A program made the translations under genes and the position numbers. A DNA stretch of 64,000 nucleotides from Vibrio marisflavi CECT 7928 (lineage in GTDB: Bacteria > Pseudomonadota > Gammaproteobacteria > Enterobacterales > Vibrionaceae), in assembly GCF_921294215.1 (NCBI RefSeq), contig NZ_CAKLDM010000002.1:930001-994000 (forward strand). The letters are read 5' to 3'. The notes beneath the pieces are model-generated. The model saw only the letters and a list, made by a program, of their open reading frames with translations, was not told the DNA's origin and did no database searches. Of the stretch, positions 17,593 to 27,170 are shown piece by piece (position 1 is the stretch's first letter; each line of letters opens with the position of its first letter).

Positions 17593-18717
17593 TTACATTT
17601 GCGTTGTACGATTTCGACCATTTTGTTTTGATCTATAAAGTGCTTCGTCTGTTATGGCGATATTATTATCCACATCCAAATCAAATTCATAGCTAGACGC
17701 CCCAAAGCTTGCCGTAGATACGATCTCTTTTTTTGCGTAACTCATACTACTTTGTGCAAAAGTAGTTCTCGCCTTTTCAGCTAACTGAAAAGCTTGTTGA
17801 GTATCAGTGTTGGGTAAAAAGACTAGGAATTCTTCACCACCATATCTCGATATTATCGCGTCATTTATGTCGAAGGACTGAGATAATATGGCAGAGAATT
17901 GTTTGATAACCAAGTCACCTGCTTCATGTCCGTATGTGTCGTTTATGTTCTTAAAGTGGTCAATATCGGCCAATACGATAGCAGCGGAGGGATTGTCAGT
18001 AAGTTTGGGGCTGGCTATAAGAAATGAGGATATCTTTTCAAACAGCGCTCTACGATTGTAGAGGTTTGTCATGGGATCTCTAGTTGCTAAATTTTCTAAA
18101 TACGAATTATTGTCCATTAAGTAACTGGTTAATATGAAAATGCTAATACCACTTAGAAAGGCTGGTAGTGGAATAATCTCAATCAGCATTTTGTTCTCAA
18201 TGTAGTATTTAAGATCAGAGTAATGGCTAGCAGAAGTCACATCCACAGACATAAAGCAGAGAAAGCCAATTAGAGTGATAATAAAACCGAAATCTGCTTT
18301 ATTTGGCCCTGTATCGCGGTGAAGTAATGCCCAGCAACAGATAAAAAAGTTTGATGCTAGAAAGATAAAGTTCAACATATCTGGGGAGTAGTCAAACACC
18401 AAAAGCATGAGATAGAGAAAAGCAAGTGCATAGGCGATTTTCTCCCATCCATGAGCTTTGCACCGAATACAGACACCTAAAGTGAGCGAAGCAACACAAG
18501 CACCCAGAATCAAATCGAGTTTGATTAAGCTACTTGGATCATCTTGTTTTGAAATACTAGCAATAATATAGAGTAGCAAAGCGGACAGGAGGTAGAAGCT
18601 GATATAAAAGGGCTTAGCTTTTCTTTTATTATTTGATTCATTGATAAAAAGTGATGAAAAAATACCAAAGATAGCCACCATCATTGTGGTTATAGATAGT
18701 GCATATTGTGGAGTCAT
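17593..18717 (-). CDS. membrane diguanylate cyclase (GGDEF)
   Basis: A 374-residue protein. Six to eight hydrophobic segments fill residues 1-200, followed by a GGDEF domain (about 205-370) that makes cyclic di-GMP from GTP. The active-site loop is GGEEF at 293-297, preceded by DIDHFKNINDTYGHEAGD with the metal-binding aspartate. The RxxD inhibitory site normally five residues before the loop is absent (INDA there), so product inhibition at that site is unlikely. The membrane region is not an obvious known sensor. It is monocistronic. Confidence 0.9.
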   Translation of the reverse strand: MTPQYALSITTMMVAIFGIFSSLFINESNNKRKAKPFYISFYLLSALLLYIIASISKQDDPSSLIKLDLILGACVASLTLGVCIRCKAHGWEKIAYALAFLYLMLLVFDYSPDMLNFIFLASNFFICCWALLHRDTGPNKADFGFIITLIGFLCFMSVDVTSASHYSDLKYYIENKMLIEIIPLPAFLSGISIFILTSYLMDNNSYLENLATRDPMTNLYNRRALFEKISSFLIASPKLTDNPSAAIVLADIDHFKNINDTYGHEAGDLVIKQFSAILSQSFDINDAIISRYGGEEFLVFLPNTDTQQAFQLAEKARTTFAQSSMSYAKKEIVSTASFGASSYEFDLDVDNNIAITDEALYRSKQNGRNRTTQM

Positions 18718-19013
18718 TCATTTTTACCTAATTCGTTGGATATTTTGTTCTTTATATAAAGCAGTGACATCAAGGCAAGACTTAATTATTGTTGCCCGCA
18801 ACTTTAACATACGTGTTGCATATCTTGTATCAATGAATGAGCGATTAAGTCACAGGTTTATAGAAAACAACGAATGATATTAGAAAATGTACATTGTGTT
18901 AATTAATCGATTGCCTTCTTAATATAACAAAAACCTAATGGGTTGGTTATAGAATGAACTGGTCTTACATGTAATACTACGCCGCGAATCTATATCACAC
19001 TAAAGGATTGAAT

Positions 19014-21092
19014 ATGATAGGTTTTCGTACGCTATTTCCTATAGCACTTGGAACGGTTCTTATACCCTCCTTGGCATATGCTGAAGATGTAACCAGTTTT
19101 ATCTGCCCTACTGAGGATAGTGCGTTTACTTCTATTCCGGCGATACAAGGTAGTGGTGAGAAAAGTCCATTCGCAACTATTCCTACAAATTCTGGCTATA
19201 TAAGTTCCGATGAGTTTTATGTAAAGGCAACAGTGAGCCAAATTGGTGAAAGCTTGAACAAAGGCTTTTATTTGCTAGATACAAAAGGCGATAGGAATAG
19301 AAGCACGTCAGATGGCGTTTTCGTCTATATGAAGGACTTAAATTCCAAGTTCCCCACCTTAAAGCCCGGCTCTATAGTTTGTTTGCAGGCCAAAGTAGAA
19401 GAGTATTACGGTAACACCCAGCTTGCGTTAGATTATTCTTCTCCAAAATTAGAAGTACTTGGTCAAGGGAAAGTTCCAAAGCCAGAGCGTTTTAGAGTAG
19501 AAAGAAATGAAACACTAGCGCATGCGTTACGTCGTTATGAAAGCATGCCTGTGGTGTTGGATCGACTTAGCGACTTAAAAGTCACTAGAAACTTTAGTTT
19601 TGACTACGATCGATATAGAAATAATTTAGTGCTTTCCTATGGAGAACCATTAACTAAATCTACTCAGTTGCAACCAGCCGGTTCTGCGGAAGCGAATATT
19701 ATAGAAGAAGCGAACTCTACCAATAGATTAGTGGTTGAATCTGATTACAAAGCGTCAGCAGGTGTTTTGCCTTGGCTTCCTGATTGGGATGCATCAGCAG
19801 GGTATATCCGAATTGGAGATGAGCTCGTTAACCTCCAAGGTATGGTGTCGTATAGTCACGATCAGTTCCGCCTAGTTGTGCCTCAGGAAAATACTATTTC
19901 ACTTGGTGACATAGTTCGTAAGAGAGACAATGACCGTAAAGAAGCGCCGAAGCGTACTCGAGGTACAGATTTAAGGATCAGCAGTTTCAACGTATTGAAC
20001 TTTTTCAATAGTTACCCTTCGATAGGCGGAACACTAAATATCACGTGTGACGGTACTTATAGTGATAGTTGTAATCGTGGAGCGAAAAGCGAAGCTGATT
20101 TTGCAATGCAACGCGAGAAAATTGTGTCTGCGATTACACAGCTAGATGCTGATGTGTTGGGTCTAATGGAATTGGAAAACAATGGCTTTGGTGAGAATTC
20201 CGCTATAGCAAATCTAGTTGATGCCTTGAACCAACACGAGTCTCCTGACAAGCAGTATGCCTTCATCACACTGCCAACCGAAGAAATGACTGATGGCCAA
20301 TACCTAGGCAGTGACGCTATTACTGTGGGGATCATCTATAGAACTGAAGTAGTTAAGCCAATTGGCGATGCAAATGTAATTGTGATGCCGAATCAACAAT
20401 ACATCAGTAGCCAAGGTGAGGCTAAATCTGCGCATCAAAGAAATTCCTTGGCACAAACCTTTGAAGTAAAAGGAGCCGAGAAAGCCTTTACTCTTATTGT
20501 TAATCACTTGAAGTCCAAAGGTTCTGGCTGTTTAGAGGATGAAAATAGCACTACGGAAAATGTACAAGGTAGTTGTAATGATTTCCGAGTTTCAGCCGCG
20601 ACAGTTCTGGGAGATACAGTAAGTAAGCTCTCTGGAATGGTACTGATGGTGGGAGATTTCAACTCATACGCGAAGGAAGATCCAATACGTGTTCTAACAG
20701 ACTACACTCCAAGTGAAGGGGCTCGCCCAATTATGACTGCATCAAATACTTATATTGGTGATGATCTTTATCAGGAACAGGCTTCTGTTGTAACGAATAG
20801 CTATGGATTTATCGATACCAACGCTGATCGCAATGGAAGAGAAGCCATTTCATATGGTTACAATGGTGAGTTGGGAACACTTGATTATGCATTAGCCAAC
20901 CAAGAAATGAACAATTATATTTTGCAGGTGGCCGATTGGCATATTAACTCATTTGAAAGCGACTTCTTTGAATACGGTAGTAAGTACACAGGTGACTTAC
21001 AGAAGTACCCTAATGCATATGCTTCATCTGATCACGATCCTGTTATCGTTGACGTTGGGTTTGGAATGCCAAGACATTATCAGAGTCATTAG
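19014..21092 (+). CDS. ExeM/NucH family secreted endonuclease
   Basis: A 692-residue exported nuclease. The signal peptide ends near SLAYA, an N-terminal OB-like region (about 40-150) follows, and an endonuclease/exonuclease/phosphatase domain occupies the C-terminal half. Active-site motifs are SSFNVLNFF, GLMELENNG, NHLKSKGSGC, MVGDFNSY and the closing SSDHDP. Relatives are extracellular DNases used for nutrient acquisition and biofilm release. There is no C-terminal GlyGly-CTERM or membrane anchor, and the protein ends 12 residues after the DHDP motif. I use ATG 19014 with AAAGGA six bases before, not TTG 19008. Confidence 0.88.
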   Translation: MIGFRTLFPIALGTVLIPSLAYAEDVTSFICPTEDSAFTSIPAIQGSGEKSPFATIPTNSGYISSDEFYVKATVSQIGESLNKGFYLLDTKGDRNRSTSDGVFVYMKDLNSKFPTLKPGSIVCLQAKVEEYYGNTQLALDYSSPKLEVLGQGKVPKPERFRVERNETLAHALRRYESMPVVLDRLSDLKVTRNFSFDYDRYRNNLVLSYGEPLTKSTQLQPAGSAEANIIEEANSTNRLVVESDYKASAGVLPWLPDWDASAGYIRIGDELVNLQGMVSYSHDQFRLVVPQENTISLGDIVRKRDNDRKEAPKRTRGTDLRISSFNVLNFFNSYPSIGGTLNITCDGTYSDSCNRGAKSEADFAMQREKIVSAITQLDADVLGLMELENNGFGENSAIANLVDALNQHESPDKQYAFITLPTEEMTDGQYLGSDAITVGIIYRTEVVKPIGDANVIVMPNQQYISSQGEAKSAHQRNSLAQTFEVKGAEKAFTLIVNHLKSKGSGCLEDENSTTENVQGSCNDFRVSAATVLGDTVSKLSGMVLMVGDFNSYAKEDPIRVLTDYTPSEGARPIMTASNTYIGDDLYQEQASVVTNSYGFIDTNADRNGREAISYGYNGELGTLDYALANQEMNNYILQVADWHINSFESDFFEYGSKYTGDLQKYPNAYASSDHDPVIVDVGFGMPRHYQSH

Positions 21093-21115
21093 TATCTGAT
21101 GGAGTAATCTAAATA

Positions 21116-21158
21116 TTGACAATATTGCCTCTCGGATATACTGTATAAATATACAGTA
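21116..21158 (+). promoter_or_regulatory. SOS promoter with LexA box
   Basis: TTGACA at 21116 is a perfect -35 element. TACTGTATAAATATACAGTA at 21139-21158 matches the gamma-proteobacterial LexA operator (CTGT-N8-ACAG with AT-rich centre) and overlaps the -10 region, so LexA binding should block initiation. The ATG of the next gene is 18 bases downstream. Confidence 0.9.
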
Positions 21159-21176
21159 TATCGCGGGAGGTTTTCT

Positions 21177-21401
21177 ATGTTGTGGGATACGTTAGAGCGA
21201 GTTAATAAATTAAGGAAGCAAGCTATCAAGGATGCAGATTTTCTCGAGTCGGCAAAAAATCATGAGTCCGCAGTGATAGAGCAAGTTAATCATATCTGTA
21301 ACGAATATTATCGAGATAAAAAGGAGCGCAGACGTAAGGCATTTGCTAATGCTTATCAAAACGCCCATTTCGAACTAGATCCCACAGGAGAGAAGCACTG
21401 A
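21177..21401 (+). CDS. SOS-regulated small protein of unknown function
   Basis: A 74-residue, highly charged protein with no signal or membrane segment, probably helical (LERVNKLRKQAIKDADFLES, then YYRDKKERRRKAFANAYQNA). GGGAGG lies six bases before the ATG, an excellent site. The promoter carries a near-ideal LexA box, so the gene should be induced by DNA damage. It is not recognisably SulA, DinI, YebG, or a toxin family that I know. It seems to be transcribed alone. Confidence 0.8.
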   Translation: MLWDTLERVNKLRKQAIKDADFLESAKNHESAVIEQVNHICNEYYRDKKERRRKAFANAYQNAHFELDPTGEKH

Positions 21402-21493
21402 TTTACTCAGAGTTTAACTTTTCTCTGTCAAGCAAGCTTGTAGGTGTGCTTAATATAGTAGCTACTAAGATTGAACCTTATATGGAACAGTAG

Positions 21494-21916
21494 ATGTATA
21501 AGTATTTGATGTTATTTGTGGTAATTCTAGTTTCACAACCTGCTTTCGCGAATGATAATTGTATTGTGACAAGTTATCGATTAGTCGATCAGCCATCTGA
21601 AAGCACAACGGTAATTAAGGATAAGGGAAAAAGCACTGAAGAAGTGGTTGTGGTGCAAAAGCCCCCTATGAGATGCGCACTGGTGAAATTTCACACCCAT
21701 TATTTTCAGCCTAGAGTCGCACAAGCCATGCAAGGCAATTTTATAGCGACCTATATGAATGGAAAAGAAGTGACCGCTCGGAAGATTTCCTTTCCCGGTG
21801 ATCAGGTACACACTGGGTACATTGATATTGGCCCAGATAGCCCAGCCAAAGTTTACGTATGTTTCTCACATTCGAAAGTACCAATTGAATCTATAGAGTG
21901 TACGTTACGCGCATAA
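21494..21916 (+). CDS. exported protein of unknown function, 140 residues
   Basis: The product has a signal peptide (MYKYLMLFVVILVSQPAFA) and a mature domain with four cysteines (DNCIVTSYRLVDQ, MRCALVKFH, VYVCFSH, ESIECTLRA), which suggests two disulfides in the periplasm. No family was recognised. A strong terminator follows within five bases. Whether it shares the SOS promoter 335 bases upstream cannot be decided from sequence. Confidence 0.7.
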   Translation: MYKYLMLFVVILVSQPAFANDNCIVTSYRLVDQPSESTTVIKDKGKSTEEVVVVQKPPMRCALVKFHTHYFQPRVAQAMQGNFIATYMNGKEVTARKISFPGDQVHTGYIDIGPDSPAKVYVCFSHSKVPIESIECTLRA

Positions 21917-21917
21917 A

Positions 21918-21956
21918 AAGAAGCCCAAACATAGTGATTGTTTGGGCTTTCTTTTT
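21918..21956. terminator. intrinsic terminator, plus-strand gene
   Basis: AAGCCCAAACA and TGTTTGGGCTT form an 11-bp stem with a seven-base loop, followed by TCTTTTT. A-rich bases before the stem mean it could also act for the convergent lipoprotein gene at 21982. Confidence 0.9.
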
Positions 21957-21981
21957 AGCGAAACTCTTGCCAAATTTACCT

Positions 21982-22425
21982 TTAGGAAGGTTGAGTCGGC
22001 TGAATTGTCACCGCTTGGGTGCTTTTGTCGATTTTAGCAATCGTACTGCTCGGTGTCGCACCTTTAGAATTTTGCGCGATGACAAAAATTTCCATTGCTG
22101 CTGTAGGTTTGTAATTTCCTAGCCCAACACGCTGATGTGTTTCATTCGTGGTTCCTGTCAGCCTTAAGCAGTGATTCGCAAGAGCAGGATCGAACAAGCA
22201 AACCTGGTAACGACTTGCAGAAGCACTTTTATTCCAGCTAACGTCAAAAGTATCGTGACTAGGAGAGAGTACTTTTAGAGACGTCAGCTGAAAAGAGCCG
22301 GGAAGGTTGTCGTTTTGTTGAGCGGTTGAATTGCTTTGGCAGCCGCTTAGAGCAGCAACCGCACCAAGTACAAAGATGCTAGACAGGAGCTTAGCTTTTT
22401 TTGATTTTAAAATTGTATTTATCAT
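21982..22425 (-). CDS. lipoprotein with fibronectin type III-like domain
   Basis: A 147-residue lipoprotein with lipobox ALSGC near residue 28, followed by one beta-sandwich-like domain (FDVSWNKSASASRYQVCLFDP) that reads like a fibronectin type III module. It contains a second cysteine pair (VCLFDP, NHCLRL). The upstream frame reaches 22482, but the ATG at 22425 puts the signal peptide in the right place. The function is unknown. Confidence 0.75.
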   Translation of the reverse strand: MINTILKSKKAKLLSSIFVLGAVAALSGCQSNSTAQQNDNLPGSFQLTSLKVLSPSHDTFDVSWNKSASASRYQVCLFDPALANHCLRLTGTTNETHQRVGLGNYKPTAAMEIFVIAQNSKGATPSSTIAKIDKSTQAVTIQPTQPS

Positions 22426-22680
22426 AAGTGCCAACTGTAATTTTTGTTTTAATTTTATGAGGGAATGCACGTAAAGTGGCAACCCTTTTTATATGGCTAT
22501 AGAACGGCCAGTGGCGATAAAACTACAGATTAATCTGACAATTATCAAATTCACTTTTCTTGTGAATATTCAGCTTAAGTGCAATTAGTTTCTTATATGA
22601 TTTTCAACAGCTATTTTTTCCCAAAAATTGTTCAAAGAGGTGTAATATGTGCGCCTAGTTTTTAATGTCACAGGTTAATC

Positions 22681-23280
22681 ATGAGAGCATTTGTTGTTAG
22701 GGCTCGCGCGGCTTCGACAAATAAAGAAACATTCTTGGCTTCTGTTGGAAATGAGGCCCATGTCGAAATATTGGCACATGTGCTGATGAACGCGATCTTC
22801 ACAGCTCAGTCGCATCGCGATGATGTAGAAGTTTATCTCGTATTGGAAAGTACCCAAGACTTCTCTCGCACCATTCGTTTTCAATCCAGTCAATTAGTAA
22901 ATATTGGCGGCTTTCACGAACAAGCATTGATAGATAAAATTGCTTTTGCTTTAGATAAGTCGCTAGGCATGTCCAAAGAGCAACTTAGAGAAGTGGAATC
23001 TGGAATCAGTGTTGAAACTACTAGCTTTGAGAAGCTAGTGCAGAGACTGTCAGAAGATTATCAACTTTATTTATTGGATAAAAAGGGTACTGAAGCTAGA
23101 GAAGTTGAGTTTCCTACTAACGTTTGCTTTTTGCTTACTGATCATATTCCTATGCCCAAAAAGTCTTGGAATAGCTTGAAACGTTTAAACACCGAAAAAA
23201 TTAGCTTAGGCCCGAAAATGTTATTTGCGTCCCAGTGCATTACGTTGATCAACAACGAACTAGACGTGCAAGAACTCTAA
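22681..23280 (+). CDS. TrmY-like SPOUT (pseudouridine) methyltransferase, DUF358
   Basis: A 199-residue protein of the SPOUT methyltransferase class (MRAFVVRARAAST start, then AHVLMNAIFTAQSHRDDVEVYLVLE). The C-terminal region holds the knot-forming cofactor site (FLLTDHIPMPKKSW, then KISLGPKMLFASQCITLINNELD). Archaeal TrmY makes N1-methylpseudouridine at tRNA position 54; bacterial members in Vibrio and relatives carry the same fold, but I know of no confirmed target. AGGT precedes the ATG. It appears to be a single-gene unit ending at a terminator. Confidence 0.85.
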   Translation: MRAFVVRARAASTNKETFLASVGNEAHVEILAHVLMNAIFTAQSHRDDVEVYLVLESTQDFSRTIRFQSSQLVNIGGFHEQALIDKIAFALDKSLGMSKEQLREVESGISVETTSFEKLVQRLSEDYQLYLLDKKGTEAREVEFPTNVCFLLTDHIPMPKKSWNSLKRLNTEKISLGPKMLFASQCITLINNELDVQEL

Positions 23281-23316
23281 CTGTCGGGATTGCCCGTAAG
23301 CGCATCACTCGTATGG

Positions 23317-23354
23317 AGTGTCAGTCCTGTAGTGCTGACACTTCCTTCCTTTTT
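23317..23354 (+). terminator. intrinsic terminator after the TrmY-like gene
   Basis: AGTGTCAG and CTGACACT pair across a 10-base loop and are followed by TCCTTCCTTTTT. Confidence 0.7.
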
Positions 23355-23798
23355 ATCTCAAATCAATGATATTTCTCACTTTTGAGAAGCTTTAGTGTTG
23401 TGCCCACCTTTATACTCATGGTTATAAGGGGTACATAAGTTCTATTTGACTCTTTTCCCATACTTTTTCATAGAGTTATTTATTAATTCAACTTTTGATT
23501 AATTAATGTTACACAAGAAAGATATCAATTTAATTTGTTTTATAGCTGTTGAATTCATGGAAAATTAAAAAATTAGCACTATAGTTTAATATGGTAACTA
23601 TTTGATTTTATAGGTTTGTATTTAAGTTTTAGCATGGCTTCGCTCTTAATTTGGTAGTTTTAAGAGCTTTTGCACTAATATTTTTATTATTAGCAATGAT
23701 TTGTGTTACCTATATCAATTTTTAATATAAGAATAGCAAGTCGTCAGTTAAAGCCCACTTTCAGTTGCTAAGGTATTTCTGTATTCAAGGGAATGAAT
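23355..23798 (+). other. AT-rich leader region of the chemoreceptor with an orphan hairpin
   Basis: About 440 bases without a credible gene. A terminator-like hairpin lies at 23642-23671 (GCTCTTAA paired with TTAAGAGC, then TTTT). It is oriented for plus-strand transcription and lies upstream of the chemoreceptor start, so it may end a short transcript or act as a leader attenuator. No promoter was assigned. Confidence 0.4.
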
Positions 23799-26108
23799 AT
23801 GAAGATTGCATCAAAAATTATTGTATCAACAACTGTACTTTGCGTAGCTGGTTTGGTCTTAGCTGGGGTCTTTATTGGTTGGAAAGTCGCGAATTCGTCA
23901 GAAACTGCACTTTATGAACGTACAAAGAACCAACTTATCTCGGTTCGAGAAATAAAGTCGGGAGAGATAGAACGGTATTTTAATCAAATTCGTTTACAGT
24001 TGGAGACACTAGCCGATGATGTTGCAATCCAAAATGCAATGGCGGAATTTCAGCAAGCTTTTTCTTCGTATTCGGCGAATGTGTCGGCTAGTGACAAGAG
24101 AAAACTAGAGGAGTATTACACAAGTCAATTTGGAGGTACTTATGAGAAAGCTAATAATGGTCAGTCTTCCAACTCTATGCGAAGGTTTCAGCAATTAACC
24201 GACAAAGCACAAACATTACAGACACGTTATATCGCTCTTAACCCCAACCCGTTAGGCGAGAAGCACCTTTTGATGTCTGATACTTTAAATACGCCTTATG
24301 ACATCATCCATAAGCAATACCACCCATTTATCAAGCACTTTCTAGAGTCTTTTGGATACTACGATATTTTTCTAGTCGACTTAGAAGGCAATATTGTTTA
24401 TTCAGTTTTTAAAGAGCTAGACTACGCTACGAACCTGAGAAGTGGCCCTTATCAAGGCAGCGGTATCTCGAAAGCTTTCCTTGCCGCTGAAAATAAAAGT
24501 GAAGGCCAGTTTCACCTAGAAGATTTCGCGCCGTATTATCCTTCTTATGAGGCCGCTGCTTCATTCATCGCAACGCCTATTTTTCGCCAAGGAAAGAAGG
24601 TTGGCGTTCTTATCTTCCAGATGCCAGTTGATGAAATTAACTCGATAATGACGTTTAACGAGAATTGGAAAAACGTTGGCTTAGGAGAGAGTGGTGAATC
24701 CTACCTTGTGGGGCAAGATGGCGTATTGCGTAGCCAATCTAGATTCCTGATAGAAGCGCCTGAAGATTATTACAAAGCATTACAGTCTGCTGGTGTTGAC
24801 TCAAATTTAATTCAGCAAATCTCTAATAAAGGCTCAGCGATTGGTCGTCAACCAGTTGATACTATTGCTTCTAGAAAAGCGCTTAAAGGAGAAGAAGGCT
24901 TTCTTGTGACACCAGACTATAGAGAAGTCGATGTGTATTCAGCGTACGGCCCAGTGAATGTTGCAGGCTTAACTTGGGCAATTCTGACCGAAGTTGATGT
25001 TTCTGAAGCGACAGCAGATACCAAAGCGCTCATTAATACTGTTTTTAATACGATTGTAATCATTGTTCTTATTGTCATTATTCTTTGCGTTGTATTTTCT
25101 TATCTAGTCGGCAGCAGTATTTCTAAACCAATTGCTGCGGCTTCGGAAAGGGTGAAGAGAATCAGCAGCAATAACGATTTGACTGAACGTTTAGAAGAAA
25201 CAGGACGAGATGAAATGACTGAACTGTCCGTTTCACTAAACACATTGTTTGCTCAGCTGCAAAACGTCTTTAAGCAGTTTTCCTCAACCTCTAGTACTTT
25301 GCGCCATGACGCGAAAACTATGTCTAGAAGCATGGAAGAAACAAGGGCATCAATTTTAGATCAAAATAGCAGAACGGATTCGGTTGCTACGGCGATTACC
25401 CAAATGAGCGCTTCAATAGCAGAAGTCGCACAGTTTGCGAATAAAGCAGCTGAGCATGTGTCTGGAGCAAGTAAGTCGGGAACGGAAGGGGTGAGTATTG
25501 GGCAAACTCTCGGTCATGAAATGGGGCAACTAAACGAAGAAATGGCCACATCTGTTGAGGCGATTGAAAGGTTGCACAATGAGACAAACTCAATTGCTGA
25601 AGTTCTCGATGTAATACAAGGCATTGCTGAACAAACCAACCTTCTTGCGCTCAATGCGGCCATCGAGGCAGCACGTGCAGGTGAGCAAGGTCGTGGCTTT
25701 GCAGTCGTTGCAGATGAAGTCCGCTCTTTGGCCGGTAGAACTCAGGCTTCGACCGAAGAAATAAGGCAAAAAATAGAAGCCCTTCAAAAAGAGACGAATA
25801 GTGTTTCTAGCGGAATCGAAAATGCCAATGTTACCGTTCAAAAAGGGGTAGAAACCTGTACAAGAAACACAGATATGCTTAGCGAAATAATGTCGATGCT
25901 TGCCGAAATCAATGATATGAATACGCAAGTGGCGGCAGCTACCGATGAGCAGACTTCAGTGACTGAGGAAATCAACGGTAGTGTTACTTCGATTGTCGAT
26001 TCAACATCCTCTGTACGAATTCAGGTAGAAGACGCTGACAAAATGCTCAAAGACTTGTTTAACCAAGCAAATGAACTCACAGAAGAGATTAGTCGATTTA
26101 AGTATTAG
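23799..26108 (+). CDS. methyl-accepting chemotaxis protein
   Basis: A 769-residue transmembrane chemoreceptor. A first membrane segment (about residues 7-30) is followed by a long periplasmic sensor of about 380 residues that resembles a double-Cache fold. A second membrane segment ([19 protein letters not shown]), a HAMP linker ([21 protein letters not shown]) and a cytoplasmic signalling domain follow. The hairpin tip is [37 protein letters not shown] in outline; the protein ends RFKY and has no CheR-binding pentapeptide. I choose ATG 23799, six bases after AAGGGA, over ATG 23793. The ligand is unknown; two solitary binding proteins follow. Confidence 0.93.
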   Translation: MKIASKIIVSTTVLCVAGLVLAGVFIGWKVANSSETALYERTKNQLISVREIKSGEIERYFNQIRLQLETLADDVAIQNAMAEFQQAFSSYSANVSASDKRKLEEYYTSQFGGTYEKANNGQSSNSMRRFQQLTDKAQTLQTRYIALNPNPLGEKHLLMSDTLNTPYDIIHKQYHPFIKHFLESFGYYDIFLVDLEGNIVYSVFKELDYATNLRSGPYQGSGISKAFLAAENKSEGQFHLEDFAPYYPSYEAAASFIATPIFRQGKKVGVLIFQMPVDEINSIMTFNENWKNVGLGESGESYLVGQDGVLRSQSRFLIEAPEDYYKALQSAGVDSNLIQQISNKGSAIGRQPVDTIASRKALKGEEGFLVTPDYREVDVYSAYGPVNVAGLTWAILTEVDVSEATADTKALINTVFNTIVIIVLIVIILCVVFSYLVGSSISKPIAAASERVKRISSNNDLTERLEETGRDEMTELSVSLNTLFAQLQNVFKQFSSTSSTLRHDAKTMSRSMEETRASILDQNSRTDSVATAITQMSASIAEVAQFANKAAEHVSGASKSGTEGVSIGQTLGHEMGQLNEEMATSVEAIERLHNETNSIAEVLDVIQGIAEQTNLLALNAAIEAARAGEQGRGFAVVADEVRSLAGRTQASTEEIRQKIEALQKETNSVSSGIENANVTVQKGVETCTRNTDMLSEIMSMLAEINDMNTQVAAATDEQTSVTEEINGSVTSIVDSTSSVRIQVEDADKMLKDLFNQANELTEEISRFKY

Positions 26109-26147
26109 CTAACAGAATTTTACTGATTTAAGAGCACCACTCAACAC

Positions 26148-26180
26148 AAAGCCCTTGGCATTTATGCCAAGGGCTTTATA
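26148..26180 (+). terminator. intrinsic terminator after the chemoreceptor
   Basis: A 13-bp perfect stem (AAAGCCCTTGGCA and TGCCAAGGGCTTT) with a four-base loop is followed by an AT-rich tract without a long T-run. Confidence 0.8.
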
Positions 26181-26318
26181 TATAAATTAGATGGTAATTA
26201 GGATGTTAGACTAAAGTAGAGTGAATGCGTTACAGGCAAAATAGACAATAAAAGCTATTGTTTATAGTGGCTTTGCACTAATTTTTGATAACTCGGTTAA
26301 CAACGGATGTTCTGATTT

Positions 26319-27086
26319 ATGAAAATACGTACTTTACTCTGCTTAGTATTCAATTTCATTCTAGTGTCTAGCTCATTCGCAGCCTACGCTCAAAATGAGT
26401 TGAAAATAATGACTGAAGATTGGCCTCCTCTGAACTATCGACAAGGGAGTACAGCGTCAGGCCCAGCAGTGGATATTGTCAGATCGATTCAAAAGAAATT
26501 GGATTCTCGCTCAAATATTGCCATTTTGCCGTGGAAAAGGGCATATGAAGATATCTTGGTTAAGCCCAATACAATGCTCTTCTCCATGGTACGCACAAGA
26601 GAACGAGAACATTTGTTTAAGTGGGTAGGCCCAGTTGCTGAGAAAAAGTACGCTTTTTATGCCAAAAAAGGTGCTGGTATCCATCTGAATAACATAGATG
26701 AGATTCGTCGATATAGTATTGGGGTTCAAAATGGAGGAGCGACACAAGAGTACCTGAGGAAAAACGGGTTTACTAAAGTTGAAGCCATTACAAAGGTTAG
26801 ACAGAATTTGAATAAGCTTCTAAATGGCAGAATTATGCTGTGGTATGAAAGTAGCGAAACTGTACATGATGTATTGAAAAACGAAAATTTACCGGCAGAC
26901 TCGATTTATCAAGCGTACGTGGTTGATAGCAGCTATTTATATTTAGCGTTCCATAAGCAAACACCTGATAGAACAATTGAGCTTTGGCAAAGGGCTTACC
27001 AAGACCTATATGATAGTGGTGTCGCTAAAAGTATTTATCAAAAATATAATGGACTACACCTTATCCCTTCATCATTGAATAGATAA
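26319..27086 (+). CDS. orphan periplasmic solute-binding protein (SBP_bac_3-like)
   Basis: A 255-residue protein with a signal peptide (ending SSFAAYAQ) and a type II periplasmic binding fold: LKIMTEDWPPLNYRQGS, AVDIVRSIQKKL, then WVGPVAEKKYAFYAKKG. It lacks neighbouring ABC permease or ATPase genes, so it may be a sensor or enzyme rather than a transporter part. The next gene encodes a second protein of the same general type 84 bases downstream. Confidence 0.85.
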   Translation: MKIRTLLCLVFNFILVSSSFAAYAQNELKIMTEDWPPLNYRQGSTASGPAVDIVRSIQKKLDSRSNIAILPWKRAYEDILVKPNTMLFSMVRTREREHLFKWVGPVAEKKYAFYAKKGAGIHLNNIDEIRRYSIGVQNGGATQEYLRKNGFTKVEAITKVRQNLNKLLNGRIMLWYESSETVHDVLKNENLPADSIYQAYVVDSSYLYLAFHKQTPDRTIELWQRAYQDLYDSGVAKSIYQKYNGLHLIPSSLNR

Positions 27087-27170
27087 AGCTCTCACTTTTT
27101 GTCATTTGATACTTTATGTTGTTATTTTGTCTACACTAAATATATCTCTATATGGATGTGGGGGACATAA

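Noticed and set aside
18641..18877. 78-residue plus frame across the diguanylate cyclase start
   Set aside because: It lies antisense to a clear coding region and lacks a ribosome-binding site.
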